This document shows positions 40,046 to 48,092 of a stretch of DNA of 64,000 nucleotides, in pieces. Under the pieces are notes generated by a model. The model made no database searches and was not told the origin of the DNA. It saw nothing but the letters and a program-made list of their open reading frames with translations. The first letter of the stretch is position 1, and every line of letters begins with the position of its first letter. A program made the position numbers and the translations under genes. The stretch is from Kribbella sandramycini (lineage in GTDB: Bacteria > Actinomycetota > Actinomycetes > Propionibacteriales > Kribbellaceae), in NCBI RefSeq assembly GCF_013131805.1, contig NZ_JABJRC010000005.1:62001-126000 (forward strand), in the 5' to 3' direction.

Positions 40046-41744
40046 AGCGGGCTTGGTAGGTGTTGTTGTGTTCGGCGATGTCGGTGGTGGCGGTGTAGGT
40101 GTAGAGCGGGGCTTCGGGGACGCCGGGGCGGGTGATCAGGTTGTTGGTGATGGCAAGCGATTTGGTGCTCTTGGCATCCACGACGAGGGCTTCGGCGGCC
40201 AGTTCGAAGGTGTTGGCTTCGATGCGGATGTTGTGGTGGACGGGGGTGGCGGGGTCGACGACGGTGTTCTCGGGGTGGATGCGGATGACCACGGCGCGGG
40301 GCGTGGGGCGGCGGAAGGTGTTGCGGCGGATGACCAGGTCGCGGACCGGGCCGGATTCGTACCAGCCGGAGGCGTCGACGGCGACCTGGATGGACTCCAT
40401 GTCGATGCCGTCGAAGATGTTGTCCTCGATGACGGAGACGCCGCGAGTGGTGAGCAGGACGGCGCGGGTGGCGAGGTTGCGGAAGGTGTTGCCGGCGATC
40501 CGGACCTCGGGGGTGTAGGTGGTGTTCTCGACGGCGTAGTCGGCGGGCTGCTCGGCGACCTCGGCCGGTACGTCGGTGGCGAGCTCGATGCTCATGGTGG
40601 TCAGGGAGTTCGAGTCGCGGCCGGTCGGGCCGGCGACGGCGGTGACGATGCCGGCGCCGACGGGCTGGAGGGAGGCGCGGTTGATGATTTCGAGCTCGTC
40701 GCCGACGTAGAACTGGGGGAAGCCGGCCGTCTCGTCGTGGGCGTAGCGCAGGTGCAGGGTGCGGCCGTCGACCGCGGTGACGGGGAGATAGGTGCCGTGG
40801 ATGTTGATCGCGTCGTCGTGGGCGCCGTCGAAGGTGTTGCCGACGATCGAGATCTTGCCTTTGACCCCGGACATCTGGACGAAGTCCGCGAAGGCGCCGG
40901 TGACCCGGCCGGTGGAGCGGTCGGCGGCGAATTCATTGCCAAAGACAACGATATCGGTGCTGAACTGGCCGAGGATGCCGAAACCGTGCAGGTAGCGCGC
41001 GGTCAGGCCGGCGACGGTGACGTCGGTCGACTCCCAGATGAACCCGGCGGCGGTGTCGCGGGTGGTCTCGCGGAGGGCGTAGACGAGGCCGAGGCCGCTG
41101 GGGACGGCGTCGGTCGGGTAGTTGACCCGGAGGCGTTGGTTGCCCAGGTCATCGATCGAGACGGCGTCCGCGAAGAGGGGCGGATGGCGTCGGGTGGTCA
41201 GACCGGCTTCGGGGTCGAAGACTTGCTGGTAGTTGAGCTGATCGGCGGTGAACTGCCAGTACGGCGTACCGTCGTACGGGCTGCGGTCGCTGCGGAAGGT
41301 GAGCCCGTTGTCGACGTCGTACGGGGTGTCGGCGGGGACCTGCAGGATGCGGTAGCCGGGGCCGGTCTCGACGACGGCCAGGTCGACGACGCGTGGGGCG
41401 GTGTGGTCGAACGCGAAGTTCGTCAGGGTGACGCGGCTCGAGCGTAGGACGGCGAAGAGGCCGAGCTGACCGTGCAGCTGGAGGTGGGCGCCTTGGCCGT
41501 CGATGGTCAGGTCGTCGATGCCGTCGACGAAGAACGCGAAGCGCTTGTGGCGAACGGCGGGATCGGCGCCGGCGGTGTTGGAGAGATACAGCTCGTGCGG
41601 GGTCGCGTGGTCGGGGTAGAAGTCATGGGTTCCGGGTGGGAGGACCAGGCGTTTCGGGCCGTCGAGGGTGCGCGCGTGGGCGAGGGCCGCCTCGACGGCG
41701 GCGGTGCGGTCGGATCCGAAGTCCGTGACGTCGATGACTGACAC
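40044..41744 (-). CDS. GH110-like alpha-1,3-galactosidase, right-handed beta-helix
   Basis: A 566-residue parallel beta-helix protein without a signal peptide. Pectate-lyase-like rungs run through it (DDLTIDGQGAHL, SSRVTLTNFAFDH, GKISIVGNTFDGAHDDAINIHGTYL, GVSVIEDNIFDGIDM, RDLVIRRNTFRRPTPRAVVIRIHPE). The HDDAINIHGTYL block is characteristic of GH110 exo-alpha-galactosidases, which remove terminal alpha-1,3-linked galactose with inversion. Asp pairs in that block are likely catalytic. The GTG at 41744 is the best start, with AGGAT upstream. Lack of a signal suggests it acts on imported oligosaccharides. Confidence 0.8.
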   Translation of the reverse strand: MSVIDVTDFGSDRTAAVEAALAHARTLDGPKRLVLPPGTHDFYPDHATPHELYLSNTAGADPAVRHKRFAFFVDGIDDLTIDGQGAHLQLHGQLGLFAVLRSSRVTLTNFAFDHTAPRVVDLAVVETGPGYRILQVPADTPYDVDNGLTFRSDRSPYDGTPYWQFTADQLNYQQVFDPEAGLTTRRHPPLFADAVSIDDLGNQRLRVNYPTDAVPSGLGLVYALRETTRDTAAGFIWESTDVTVAGLTARYLHGFGILGQFSTDIVVFGNEFAADRSTGRVTGAFADFVQMSGVKGKISIVGNTFDGAHDDAINIHGTYLPVTAVDGRTLHLRYAHDETAGFPQFYVGDELEIINRASLQPVGAGIVTAVAGPTGRDSNSLTTMSIELATDVPAEVAEQPADYAVENTTYTPEVRIAGNTFRNLATRAVLLTTRGVSVIEDNIFDGIDMESIQVAVDASGWYESGPVRDLVIRRNTFRRPTPRAVVIRIHPENTVVDPATPVHHNIRIEANTFELAAEALVVDAKSTKSLAITNNLITRPGVPEAPLYTYTATTDIAEHNNTYQAR

Positions 41745-41766
41745 GATCCTGCATCCTATTGGATTT

Positions 41767-42519
41767 TCAGTGAATCGCGTAGGTGAGGAAGAGCGGGGAG
41801 GCGATCGCGACGGCGGTGAGCTCGGGGTGGAGGGAGCGTCGGGTGATGGTGAGGGTGATTGCGGTGAGGGTGAGGGTTGCGAGTGGCCAGAGGCCGTAGT
41901 CGGTGCTCGCGATGAAGTTGCGGGTCAGGACGAGGGCGGCGGGGAACCAGGCGACGGCGGCCATCGCGCCGGAGAGCGTGGCGAGACGCCGCTCGCGGGT
42001 TTCGGGTGGGGCGGCTTTGAGGACCAGGGCGGTCAGGACGGCGGCGATCGGTACGATCGGGGCGTCGTACAGACCGGGGGCCGCGGGCCACTCGGCGGCG
42101 TAGGCGAGCAGGCCGATGGTGACGAGGGTGGTCGGGCCGCGGGTCAGGGCGCGGATGCCGGCTGCGCAAATGAGGGCCAGGGCTGCGAGTTGCACTCCCT
42201 GGCGAAGGTCGGTCGTCGCCAGTTGGCTCCAGGTCGAGCCGGGCGAGATGACGACGGCGGCGTACCAGCGCATGAGCTGGATGGCGGCGTACGCCGTCGC
42301 GACCCCGGTCGCGAGCGGGGCGGCCGTGGCGAACACCCGGCCAGCTGGGGCGGCCGCATCCAAGCCCACTCGTAGTCGAATCGCATGACCGATCAGGTCG
42401 GCATCCGCCCGCAGTCTGTCGAGGCGGTTCAGCTCAGCTGTCAGCTCCCGATGCACGGCCAGGATCTCCTGCCCGTGCGCCTCCCGGTAGTCAGCCGGAT
42501 AGAACCTGAGAAGCCCCAT
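41767..42519 (-). CDS. Multi-pass membrane protein of unknown function
   Basis: A 250-residue protein. The N-terminal 55 residues are soluble and start MGLLRFYPADYREAHGQEIL, a segment common at the start of actinobacterial membrane proteins next to PadR or sigma-factor genes. Six or so helices follow (VFATAAPLATGVATAYAAIQL, GVQLAALALICAAGI, TTLVTIGLLAYAAEW, IVPIAAVLTALVLKA, AMAAVAWFPAALVL, WPLATLTLTAITLTI). TAGGCT lies seven bases before the ATG, another leaderless start. Function unknown. Confidence 0.78.
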   Translation of the reverse strand: MGLLRFYPADYREAHGQEILAVHRELTAELNRLDRLRADADLIGHAIRLRVGLDAAAPAGRVFATAAPLATGVATAYAAIQLMRWYAAVVISPGSTWSQLATTDLRQGVQLAALALICAAGIRALTRGPTTLVTIGLLAYAAEWPAAPGLYDAPIVPIAAVLTALVLKAAPPETRERRLATLSGAMAAVAWFPAALVLTRNFIASTDYGLWPLATLTLTAITLTITRRSLHPELTAVAIASPLFLTYAIH

Positions 42520-42529
42520 CCCCCGGAGC

Positions 42530-43519
42530 CTAGCCGCGCGCCTCGGGCATTCGATTGAGGTAGGCGGTGGCGGTTAGGGAGATGGCTTGGTCGGGGTCGG
42601 TGGATAGGTGGTGGAGGAGGGGGGTGGCTAGGGGTGGGGGGAGGTCGATGAGGGCTTGGGTTAGGCGTAGGCGGGCGGGGGTGGGGGTGGCGGGGGTCAG
42701 GTGGGGGGTGAGGGTGGTGAGGATTTGGGGGGCGTGGGTTTGGGCTAGGTGGGCCAGGTGGTCGGCGGCTTCTACGTCGTTGGCGCCTTCGAGGATGAGG
42801 GCGATGAGGGCGGGGATGGCTTTGGGGTTTTGGCGGGCGCCCAGGGCCAGGGCGGTGTGTTTGCGGACTTCGGGGTCGGGGTCGTCGAGGGCGGCGGTGA
42901 GGATGGGGGTGGGGGCGTTGAGCTCGATCAGGGCGACGATGGCTCGGCGGCGGGTTTCGGGGTTGGGCGTGGTCATGGCTTGGGCGAGGGCGGGGAGGGC
43001 TTCGTCGGGGGTGCGGGCGAGGGCCCAGCGGAGGGCGCCGGCGACGTTGGGGTCGGGTTCGGCGAGGACGGCGGCGGCCAGGAGGTTGGGGTCGACGTCG
43101 TCGGTGGGGGTGAGGGCGGCTTGTTGCCGGTGGGCGGGGTTCGGGGAGTTCAGGCCGTGCAGCAGGGCGACGATGCGGAGGACGGACTGCCAGTCGGCGG
43201 GCGCGGAGGCGTCGACGGCTTGGAGGCGGTCCAGGAGCTCTTGTTGTTGGGTGATGCGCTCCTGGGTCCGGCGGATCAGATCGGTGACCAGGGCAGCCGG
43301 TTCGAAGGACTCTTCTTCGAGGGCGCGCGCGATCTGGCGCAGGGACAGGCCCAGCGAGCGCAGGCTCTCGACGTGGAAGATCCGGCGGATGTCGTCGGCG
43401 GAGTACTCGCGGTAGCCGCCGTCCGATCGGCCGGTGGGGCGCACCAGCCCGAGGGTGTCGTAGTGCCGGAGCATCCGGGCACTCACCCCCGAGCGGCGCG
43501 CCACTTCACCGATCAGCAT
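42530..43519 (-). CDS. MerR-type regulator fused to HEAT-like repeats
   Basis: A 329-residue fusion. Residues 1-70 are a MerR DNA-binding domain (MLIGEVARRSGVSARMLRHYDTLG, SDGGYREYSADD) followed by the dimerising helix to about 115 (EERITQQQELLDRLQAV-like). Residues about 120-325 are HEAT-like helical repeats rich in PDPNVAGALRWALARTPDEALPAL-type units. The repeats could be a protein-binding effector domain in place of a small-molecule domain. The start at 43519 lies inside the end of the upstream HEAT gene (14-bp overlap). The 3' half of the gene is extremely G-rich on the plus strand. Confidence 0.85.
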   Translation of the reverse strand: MLIGEVARRSGVSARMLRHYDTLGLVRPTGRSDGGYREYSADDIRRIFHVESLRSLGLSLRQIARALEEESFEPAALVTDLIRRTQERITQQQELLDRLQAVDASAPADWQSVLRIVALLHGLNSPNPAHRQQAALTPTDDVDPNLLAAAVLAEPDPNVAGALRWALARTPDEALPALAQAMTTPNPETRRRAIVALIELNAPTPILTAALDDPDPEVRKHTALALGARQNPKAIPALIALILEGANDVEAADHLAHLAQTHAPQILTTLTPHLTPATPTPARLRLTQALIDLPPPLATPLLHHLSTDPDQAISLTATAYLNRMPEARG

Positions 43520-44165
43520 CGGGCCCCATCGCGTACACCCGCTTCGCCTCTTCCACCGCGAAGGTGGACTCCGGGTCCGCGAGCAGCTGCTCGGTCGCCC
43601 GGGCATGCAGACGGACGGCGTCCGCCCGCGAAGCCAGCGCCGGTGCGAGCACGGGCAGGATGACTTCGCCCAGCTCGATCAGCGCCCGCGACAGGCTGAG
43701 CTGGACGTCGCGCCCACCCCGGCCGAGCTCACGCACAAGCTCCGCGGCCAGCGCCGCCTCCTGACCAGCCGGGACGAGGACGACGGCGGTCCGCCACGCG
43801 GTGCGCGCGACCTCGTCGTCCGCGTCATGCAGCAGGTCGGTGGTGATCGACGGCCACACCGACGGATCACCGATCTTCGACAGGGTGTGCAGGGCCTGAC
43901 TCCGGGCCTGCGGCCGCTCGGACCGCAGCTCCGCCAGCAGCCTGGGCACGGTGCGGTCGGCCGGCAACCGCACCAGCGCCCAGGTCAGCATGTCCCGGAC
44001 GAAGAAGTCCGGCTCGACGGCGCAGCGCTCGATCAGCGCGTCGATCAGCGCCGGGTCCGGCTCCGAGCCGAGCGTGAGCACGGTCTTCAGCCGCCTGGAC
44101 GAGTCACTGGAGGTCAGCGCTTCGAGCAGGCGGGGGTCCAGGGTCTGCCGCGGGGTCGCGGTCAT
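43506..44165 (-). CDS. HEAT-repeat protein
   Basis: A 219-residue all-helical protein built of HEAT-like repeats (LLEALTSSDSSRRLKTVLTLG, PALIDALIERCAVEPDFFVRDMLTWALVRL, PRLLAELRSERPQARSQALHTLSKIGDPSVW). AGGAGGTGG precedes the ATG at 44165. It overlaps and is probably co-transcribed with the MerR-HEAT gene, and a physical or regulatory partnership is plausible. HEAT proteins are scaffolds; no enzymatic motif is seen. Confidence 0.85.
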   Translation of the reverse strand: MTATPRQTLDPRLLEALTSSDSSRRLKTVLTLGSEPDPALIDALIERCAVEPDFFVRDMLTWALVRLPADRTVPRLLAELRSERPQARSQALHTLSKIGDPSVWPSITTDLLHDADDEVARTAWRTAVVLVPAGQEAALAAELVRELGRGGRDVQLSLSRALIELGEVILPVLAPALASRADAVRLHARATEQLLADPESTFAVEEAKRVYAMGPDADR

Positions 44166-44238
44166 GGGAACCACCTCCTGCTCCAAGTGAAGACCTTGTC
44201 ACAGTGTCAACCTCAAGTCTCGATTCCGACCAGCTTTC

Positions 44239-45435
44239 TCAGTAGCCGGCGTACGGGATCCACCACGACGGGGTCGTGGTGATCGTCGCTTTTGGGGGCG
44301 ACTCCGGCGCGGCACTCGGCGTCAGCCAGTCGAACGGGCGGTAGACGGCCGGCCCGAGTCCGAGGTTCTCGGCCAGCTGCTCCCGGAGCCGGTTGGTCGC
44401 GAACGCGCCGACGACGTTCATCTGCGCGTCCCGATAGTGCCGCTCGACCTCGTGCCCCTCCGTGACGCCGAACGCGCCGTGAATCTGGACGGCGCGCTGC
44501 GTCACCTCGACCGCCATCTCGGTCGCGTAGACCTTCAGCATCCCGATCAGGTCCTTCGCCGAGTTCCCCGCGACCCGCTCGGTCGCGGCTCGCAGCGCCA
44601 GCACCCGCGCCGCGTCGATCTGCGCCCGCGAGTCGGCCAGCTGTGCGTGCACCCCCTCCATATGTGCCAGCGGCCGCCCGAAGGAGACCCGCTCGGACGC
44701 ATGCCGGACGGACGCCGCCAGCGCCGACTCGGCCGTCGCCACCGCCGCGATCGAGACCAGCAGCCAGCCCCAGGTCATCCCCTCGGCCAGCTCGGTGAAG
44801 GGCACCGGGATCACATTCGCCTCGTCGACGTGGGCGTCCGTATAGACGATCCCGCCCCACGGCATCGCCCGCAGCCCCATGTGCGGGATCTCGTACCGGC
44901 GAACCCCCGGCTGATCGAGCTCCACGAACGCCAGACACCACTCCGGCCCGTCGTCCCCGGCAGCCCGCTCGCGCCGAGCCAGCGTGACCGCGATATCGGC
45001 CCGCGGCGCGTTCGTGATCCGGGACTTCTCCCCGGTGATCGTGTAACCGCCGCCAGTACGCCGGACCAGCGTCTGGTACGTCGACGCGTCGCTCCCGGCC
45101 GCCGTCTCGACGATCGCGAACGCCGCCAGCTTCTCCCCCGTCGCCAGCGCCCGGACCAGGTGGTGATGCCGCTCATCGCCGTACGTCGCGATCAGATTGC
45201 CGCAGAGCAGCGCGGAGACGGTCGCCGTCCAGTACGTCCCCGAGCAGGCCCGGCCGAGTGCTTCCATCGCCTGCACCTGGGTCGCGGCATCCGCGCCGCT
45301 GCCCCCGAGGTGCTCGGGATGGAACAGCCCGAAGTACCCGGACTCCTTGAGTTCCTGCCAGTTCTCGACCGGCACCGAGGCGGTGGCGTCGGTCTGCGTG
45401 GCACGGGACGCGATCCCCGCGAAGGTCGTGGTCAT
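44239..45435 (-). CDS. Acyl-CoA dehydrogenase family protein
   Basis: A 398-residue ACAD-fold flavoprotein: substrate/FAD loop FAIVETAAGSDAS, GEKSRITNAPRAD, C-terminal RVSFGRPLAHMEGVHAQLAD, QIHGAFGVTEGHEVERHYRDAQ. The classical base region YEGT reads VVGAFAT, without Glu there. Such enzymes in secondary metabolism desaturate or N/O-oxygenate carrier- or CoA-bound acyl groups. It is coupled (ATGA) to the ACAD-like gene upstream, and both run divergently from the AmCP operon. Confidence 0.9.
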   Translation of the reverse strand: MTTTFAGIASRATQTDATASVPVENWQELKESGYFGLFHPEHLGGSGADAATQVQAMEALGRACSGTYWTATVSALLCGNLIATYGDERHHHLVRALATGEKLAAFAIVETAAGSDASTYQTLVRRTGGGYTITGEKSRITNAPRADIAVTLARRERAAGDDGPEWCLAFVELDQPGVRRYEIPHMGLRAMPWGGIVYTDAHVDEANVIPVPFTELAEGMTWGWLLVSIAAVATAESALAASVRHASERVSFGRPLAHMEGVHAQLADSRAQIDAARVLALRAATERVAGNSAKDLIGMLKVYATEMAVEVTQRAVQIHGAFGVTEGHEVERHYRDAQMNVVGAFATNRLREQLAENLGLGPAVYRPFDWLTPSAAPESPPKATITTTPSWWIPYAGY

Positions 45436-46496
45436 TTGAGCCCTCCGAGCCCGAGCAGTGCGCCGGCGATGACCGGTCGCAACACCTCCGCGCCACCACC
45501 TGACGAAGTGAAGAAGAGCGAGTCGCGATGCGCTCGCTCGAGCAACTCCGACCCGCCCGGCCCAGCCAGCTGCGCGGCGCTGTCGATGACTGCCCGGACG
45601 GCGGATCCGAAGAACAGCCGGGCCGACGCGGCGTCCTGATGCGACGGCAGCGCCGCGCCGTCGAACTGCGCGGCCGCGTGGTCGAGCAGGCCGGCGGCCA
45701 GCTCGTTCTGGATGGCAATGTCGGCCAGCGCGAACCGAGCGGCCTGCGAATGCGCGAGCGGCGCTCCGAACACCTCACGAGTCCGGACCGTCTCCAGTGC
45801 CTCCTCGGCCAACGCTCGCAAGACTCCGAGCCAGGGCGCGCTGGTGAAGACCCAGTCCAGCGCGGTGAGCAACGGCTCGACCTCACCGGCCGCGCCACCC
45901 ACGGTGCCGAGCACCGCATCCGACGACACCTGGCAGTCGACCAGGGTCACTCGACCCCAAGGACAGGTGCGCAACGCGGCCGGCTCGATCTCTTCGAGCC
46001 GCAGCCCTGGCGTATCCGCATCCAGGACGAACGCCGTCCGCGATCCGTCGTCGTGCTCGCCGAGCACCAGGAAGTACCGCGCTTTGGGGCCGAGGGCAAC
46101 CAAATCGAGGGCGCCGGAGAGCCGCCAGCCCGCGTCGTCCGCGCGGACCGACACCGTGGCGGCCATCCCGCGGGTCTGCTGCAACGACAGCCCGCCAAGC
46201 GATTCGTCCTGCAGGTAGCGCTCTCGCTGGGCAGGCGTCCCGAAAGTCCGCAGCGGATGCTTGGTCAGGACGGCGGACGTCGTCACCGCCAGCGCGAGCC
46301 CGGGGTCGTGCGATCCCTCGGCCAAGGCGGCCAGCAACCCGCACGTCTGCACGGCGGTCAGTTCACCGCCGAACGTGTCCGGGACGGTCAGCGCCTTGAA
46401 GAGCGGTTCGTCCCACTCGCGTCGCCGATCGCGGTCGGCGGCCGTGCCGCGAGCCAGATTCCGGGCCAGATAGCGGACCCGTTCCGTCGAATACAT
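45432..46496 (-). CDS. Divergent acyl-CoA dehydrogenase-like protein
   Basis: A 354-residue ACAD-like protein, shorter than usual (about 380-400). Helical N-terminus (EWDEPLFKALTVPDTFGGELT), LSLQQTRGMAATVSV at the flavin loop, WGRVTLVDCQVSSDAVLG in the sheet, and REVFGAPLAHSQAARFALADI in the C-terminal bundle. The final consensus (GGxG then YRD) is absent: DSLFFTSSGGGAEVLRPVI. It probably forms a heteromer with the coupled partner. Of two ATGs, 46496 has AAGGGA at 6-base spacing and is chosen over 46502. Confidence 0.83.
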   Translation of the reverse strand: MYSTERVRYLARNLARGTAADRDRRREWDEPLFKALTVPDTFGGELTAVQTCGLLAALAEGSHDPGLALAVTTSAVLTKHPLRTFGTPAQRERYLQDESLGGLSLQQTRGMAATVSVRADDAGWRLSGALDLVALGPKARYFLVLGEHDDGSRTAFVLDADTPGLRLEEIEPAALRTCPWGRVTLVDCQVSSDAVLGTVGGAAGEVEPLLTALDWVFTSAPWLGVLRALAEEALETVRTREVFGAPLAHSQAARFALADIAIQNELAAGLLDHAAAQFDGAALPSHQDAASARLFFGSAVRAVIDSAAQLAGPGGSELLERAHRDSLFFTSSGGGAEVLRPVIAGALLGLGGLK

Positions 46497-46731
46497 CAGC
46501 ATTCCCTTCAGTCGGAGAAAAACCGATTCCGGAACGGTAGAGCGGCGGCCGGAGATAAATACACCGGGCACACACAAAGCCACGCCTCGGCATGAATCGA
46601 CACGCCCCTTCAAAGGGCCGCACACGCGTTCACAATCCCTGACACGAAGTCGCTTGTGCGGCCTACCGGGCCGACTTCAAGGTTGTTGACGGCTCACCTG
46701 CCGCCCACCATCAGAGGGAGCGAAAATCGCC
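46497..46731. promoter_or_regulatory. Divergent intergenic region of the AmCP cluster
   Basis: This 235-bp gap separates the ACAD pair from the AmCP operon and must hold both promoters. Visible items are TTCCGGAA (46527-46534), GAAGTCG (46646-46652) with its complement at 46672-46678, a short CCCTT/AAGGG pair at 46606-46617, and GAGGGAG (46714-46720) as the ribosome site for 46732. No clear -10/-35 pair stands out. Confidence 0.4.
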
Positions 46732-47874
46732 ATGACCACCGCCGAAAGTCCGGGGACGCCGCCCCGGTTGTCCGATGCCACGCTGCGCGACTCGGCCCAT
46801 ATGGCCGGGGTCGAGTTCGGCCCCCGGCATGCCGCCGTGATCGCCGATCTGCTGGTGAAGACCGGGATCGAACTGGTCGAGGTCGGGATGATCTCCGGAC
46901 CGAACAGCAAGGACGCCGACCTGATCCTGGCCACCCACGAGGCGATCACGCCGGAGCGCAGTATGTCGCTCGTCGTGGTCCGCGATCGCCAGCAGGTCGC
47001 GACCGCCCTCGACGAGGCCGAGCGCCTCGGCGTCCAGCACATCATGTACTCGATCCCGACGTCCGAGCAGCACGCGCAGCTCAAACTCGGATCGCCGAGC
47101 GCGAAGTTCCTGCAGACGCTGGCCAAGTCCGCGATCACCCAGGCCAAGGACCGCGGCTTCCACGTCACGTTCAGCGGCGAGGACGGCGCGCGGACGCCGA
47201 AGGAACGCCTGGTCCCGTACGTGACGGCCGGTTTCGAGGTCGGCGCCGACCGGTTCCGGGTCGCCGAAACCGTTGCCTACCTGACGCCCTGGCAGATGCA
47301 GGACCAGATCGCGAGCCTGACCGAGATCGACGGCTCGGAGATCGAGATCCACTCCCACAACATGCTCGGGATGGCCGTGGCGAACTCGCTCGCCGCGGTC
47401 CGGGCCGGCGCGAAGTGGATCTCGGCGACCGTCGGCGGGATCGGCGAGCGCGGCGGGAACGCGCCGCTGGCCGAGCTGCTGATGGCGCTGCGGATCGCGT
47501 ACGGCGACACCCGGTTCGACCTCTCGCACCTGACCGAGCTGTCCCGGGTCGCGCTCGAGGGCGCCGGCCTCGGCACGGCGTTCCAGTCCGGCCCGACGTC
47601 GCCGAACGCGTTCGCCTACGAGCTGCCCGGCCAGCTGACCAACCCCGAGGCCTACGAGACCGTGCCCGCGGAGCTGGTCGGCAACTCCCGCGAGCTGCTC
47701 GTCCGGACCCGGCTGACCCCGGCCCTGGTGCGCTGGGCGCTGCTGGATTCCGGCATCACCGTCGATGTCGACGCTTTTACCCCGTGGCTGATCACCCGGC
47801 AGGAAGAAAACGGCCGCAAACTCCTGGATCGGGACGGAATTCGCAAAGCCGCCATCGATTTCCAGGCCCGCTGA
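46732..47874 (+). CDS. DRE-TIM metallolyase (homocitrate synthase / aldolase-like)
   Basis: A 380-residue enzyme of the isopropylmalate/homocitrate synthase and HMG-CoA lyase superfamily. The metal and catalytic motif is LSDATLRDSAHMAG (DxTLRD, with Ser where Gly is usual), Glu in LVEVGMIS, and HSHN (IEIHSHNMLGMA) for the metal. GIGERGGNAPL follows. There is no C-terminal LeuA regulatory domain. Known members join an acyl-CoA to a 2-oxoacid or perform retro-aldol cleavage; several act as carbon-carbon ligases. As the first gene before LysW it may join a C-unit to a carrier-bound semialdehyde, or make a precursor acid. No homoaconitase or homoisocitrate dehydrogenase follows, which argues against lysine synthesis. 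Confidence 0.88.
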   Translation: MTTAESPGTPPRLSDATLRDSAHMAGVEFGPRHAAVIADLLVKTGIELVEVGMISGPNSKDADLILATHEAITPERSMSLVVVRDRQQVATALDEAERLGVQHIMYSIPTSEQHAQLKLGSPSAKFLQTLAKSAITQAKDRGFHVTFSGEDGARTPKERLVPYVTAGFEVGADRFRVAETVAYLTPWQMQDQIASLTEIDGSEIEIHSHNMLGMAVANSLAAVRAGAKWISATVGGIGERGGNAPLAELLMALRIAYGDTRFDLSHLTELSRVALEGAGLGTAFQSGPTSPNAFAYELPGQLTNPEAYETVPAELVGNSRELLVRTRLTPALVRWALLDSGITVDVDAFTPWLITRQEENGRKLLDRDGIRKAAIDFQAR

Positions 47875-47905
47875 AATTACCCCTCAAATTCTCTTGGAGT
47901 TCATT

Positions 47906-48091
47906 GTGTCCACCGCCACTGTTTCCGGTATCTGCCCCGAGTGCGAGACCGACCTGACCGTTCCGCCGGTTGTCACCGGTGAAACCTTCGCCTGCCCCGA
48001 GTGCATGCTGACGCTGCGCGTCGAGGGTGTCGAGGCCGGTCAGCTGCAGCTGTCCATGGTCGAGGTGCAGCTCCGCGACTGGGGTCAGTGA
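47906..48091 (+). CDS. lysW: LysW-type amino-group carrier protein with C-terminal Gln
   Basis: A 61-residue zinc-ribbon protein with two CPEC knuckles (GICPECETDL and FACPECMLTL), matching LysW of Thermus and the Streptomyces AmCPs in length and pattern. Known carriers end EDWGE and attach the substrate amino group to the side chain of the last Glu. Here the end is RDWGQ, codon CAG then TGA: the last residue is Gln. A direct isopeptide link is therefore not possible without prior deamidation or transamidation. The GTG at 47906 is preceded by TTGGAG. The lysX-like gene starts after one base. Symbol by homology only. Confidence 0.92.
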   Translation: MSTATVSGICPECETDLTVPPVVTGETFACPECMLTLRVEGVEAGQLQLSMVEVQLRDWGQ

Positions 48092-48092
48092 G

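Noticed and set aside
46527..46534. TTCCGGAA as a butyrolactone-receptor site
   Set aside because: Flanking bases do not extend the palindrome (outer positions mismatch), and an 8-bp palindrome is expected by chance in GC-rich DNA.
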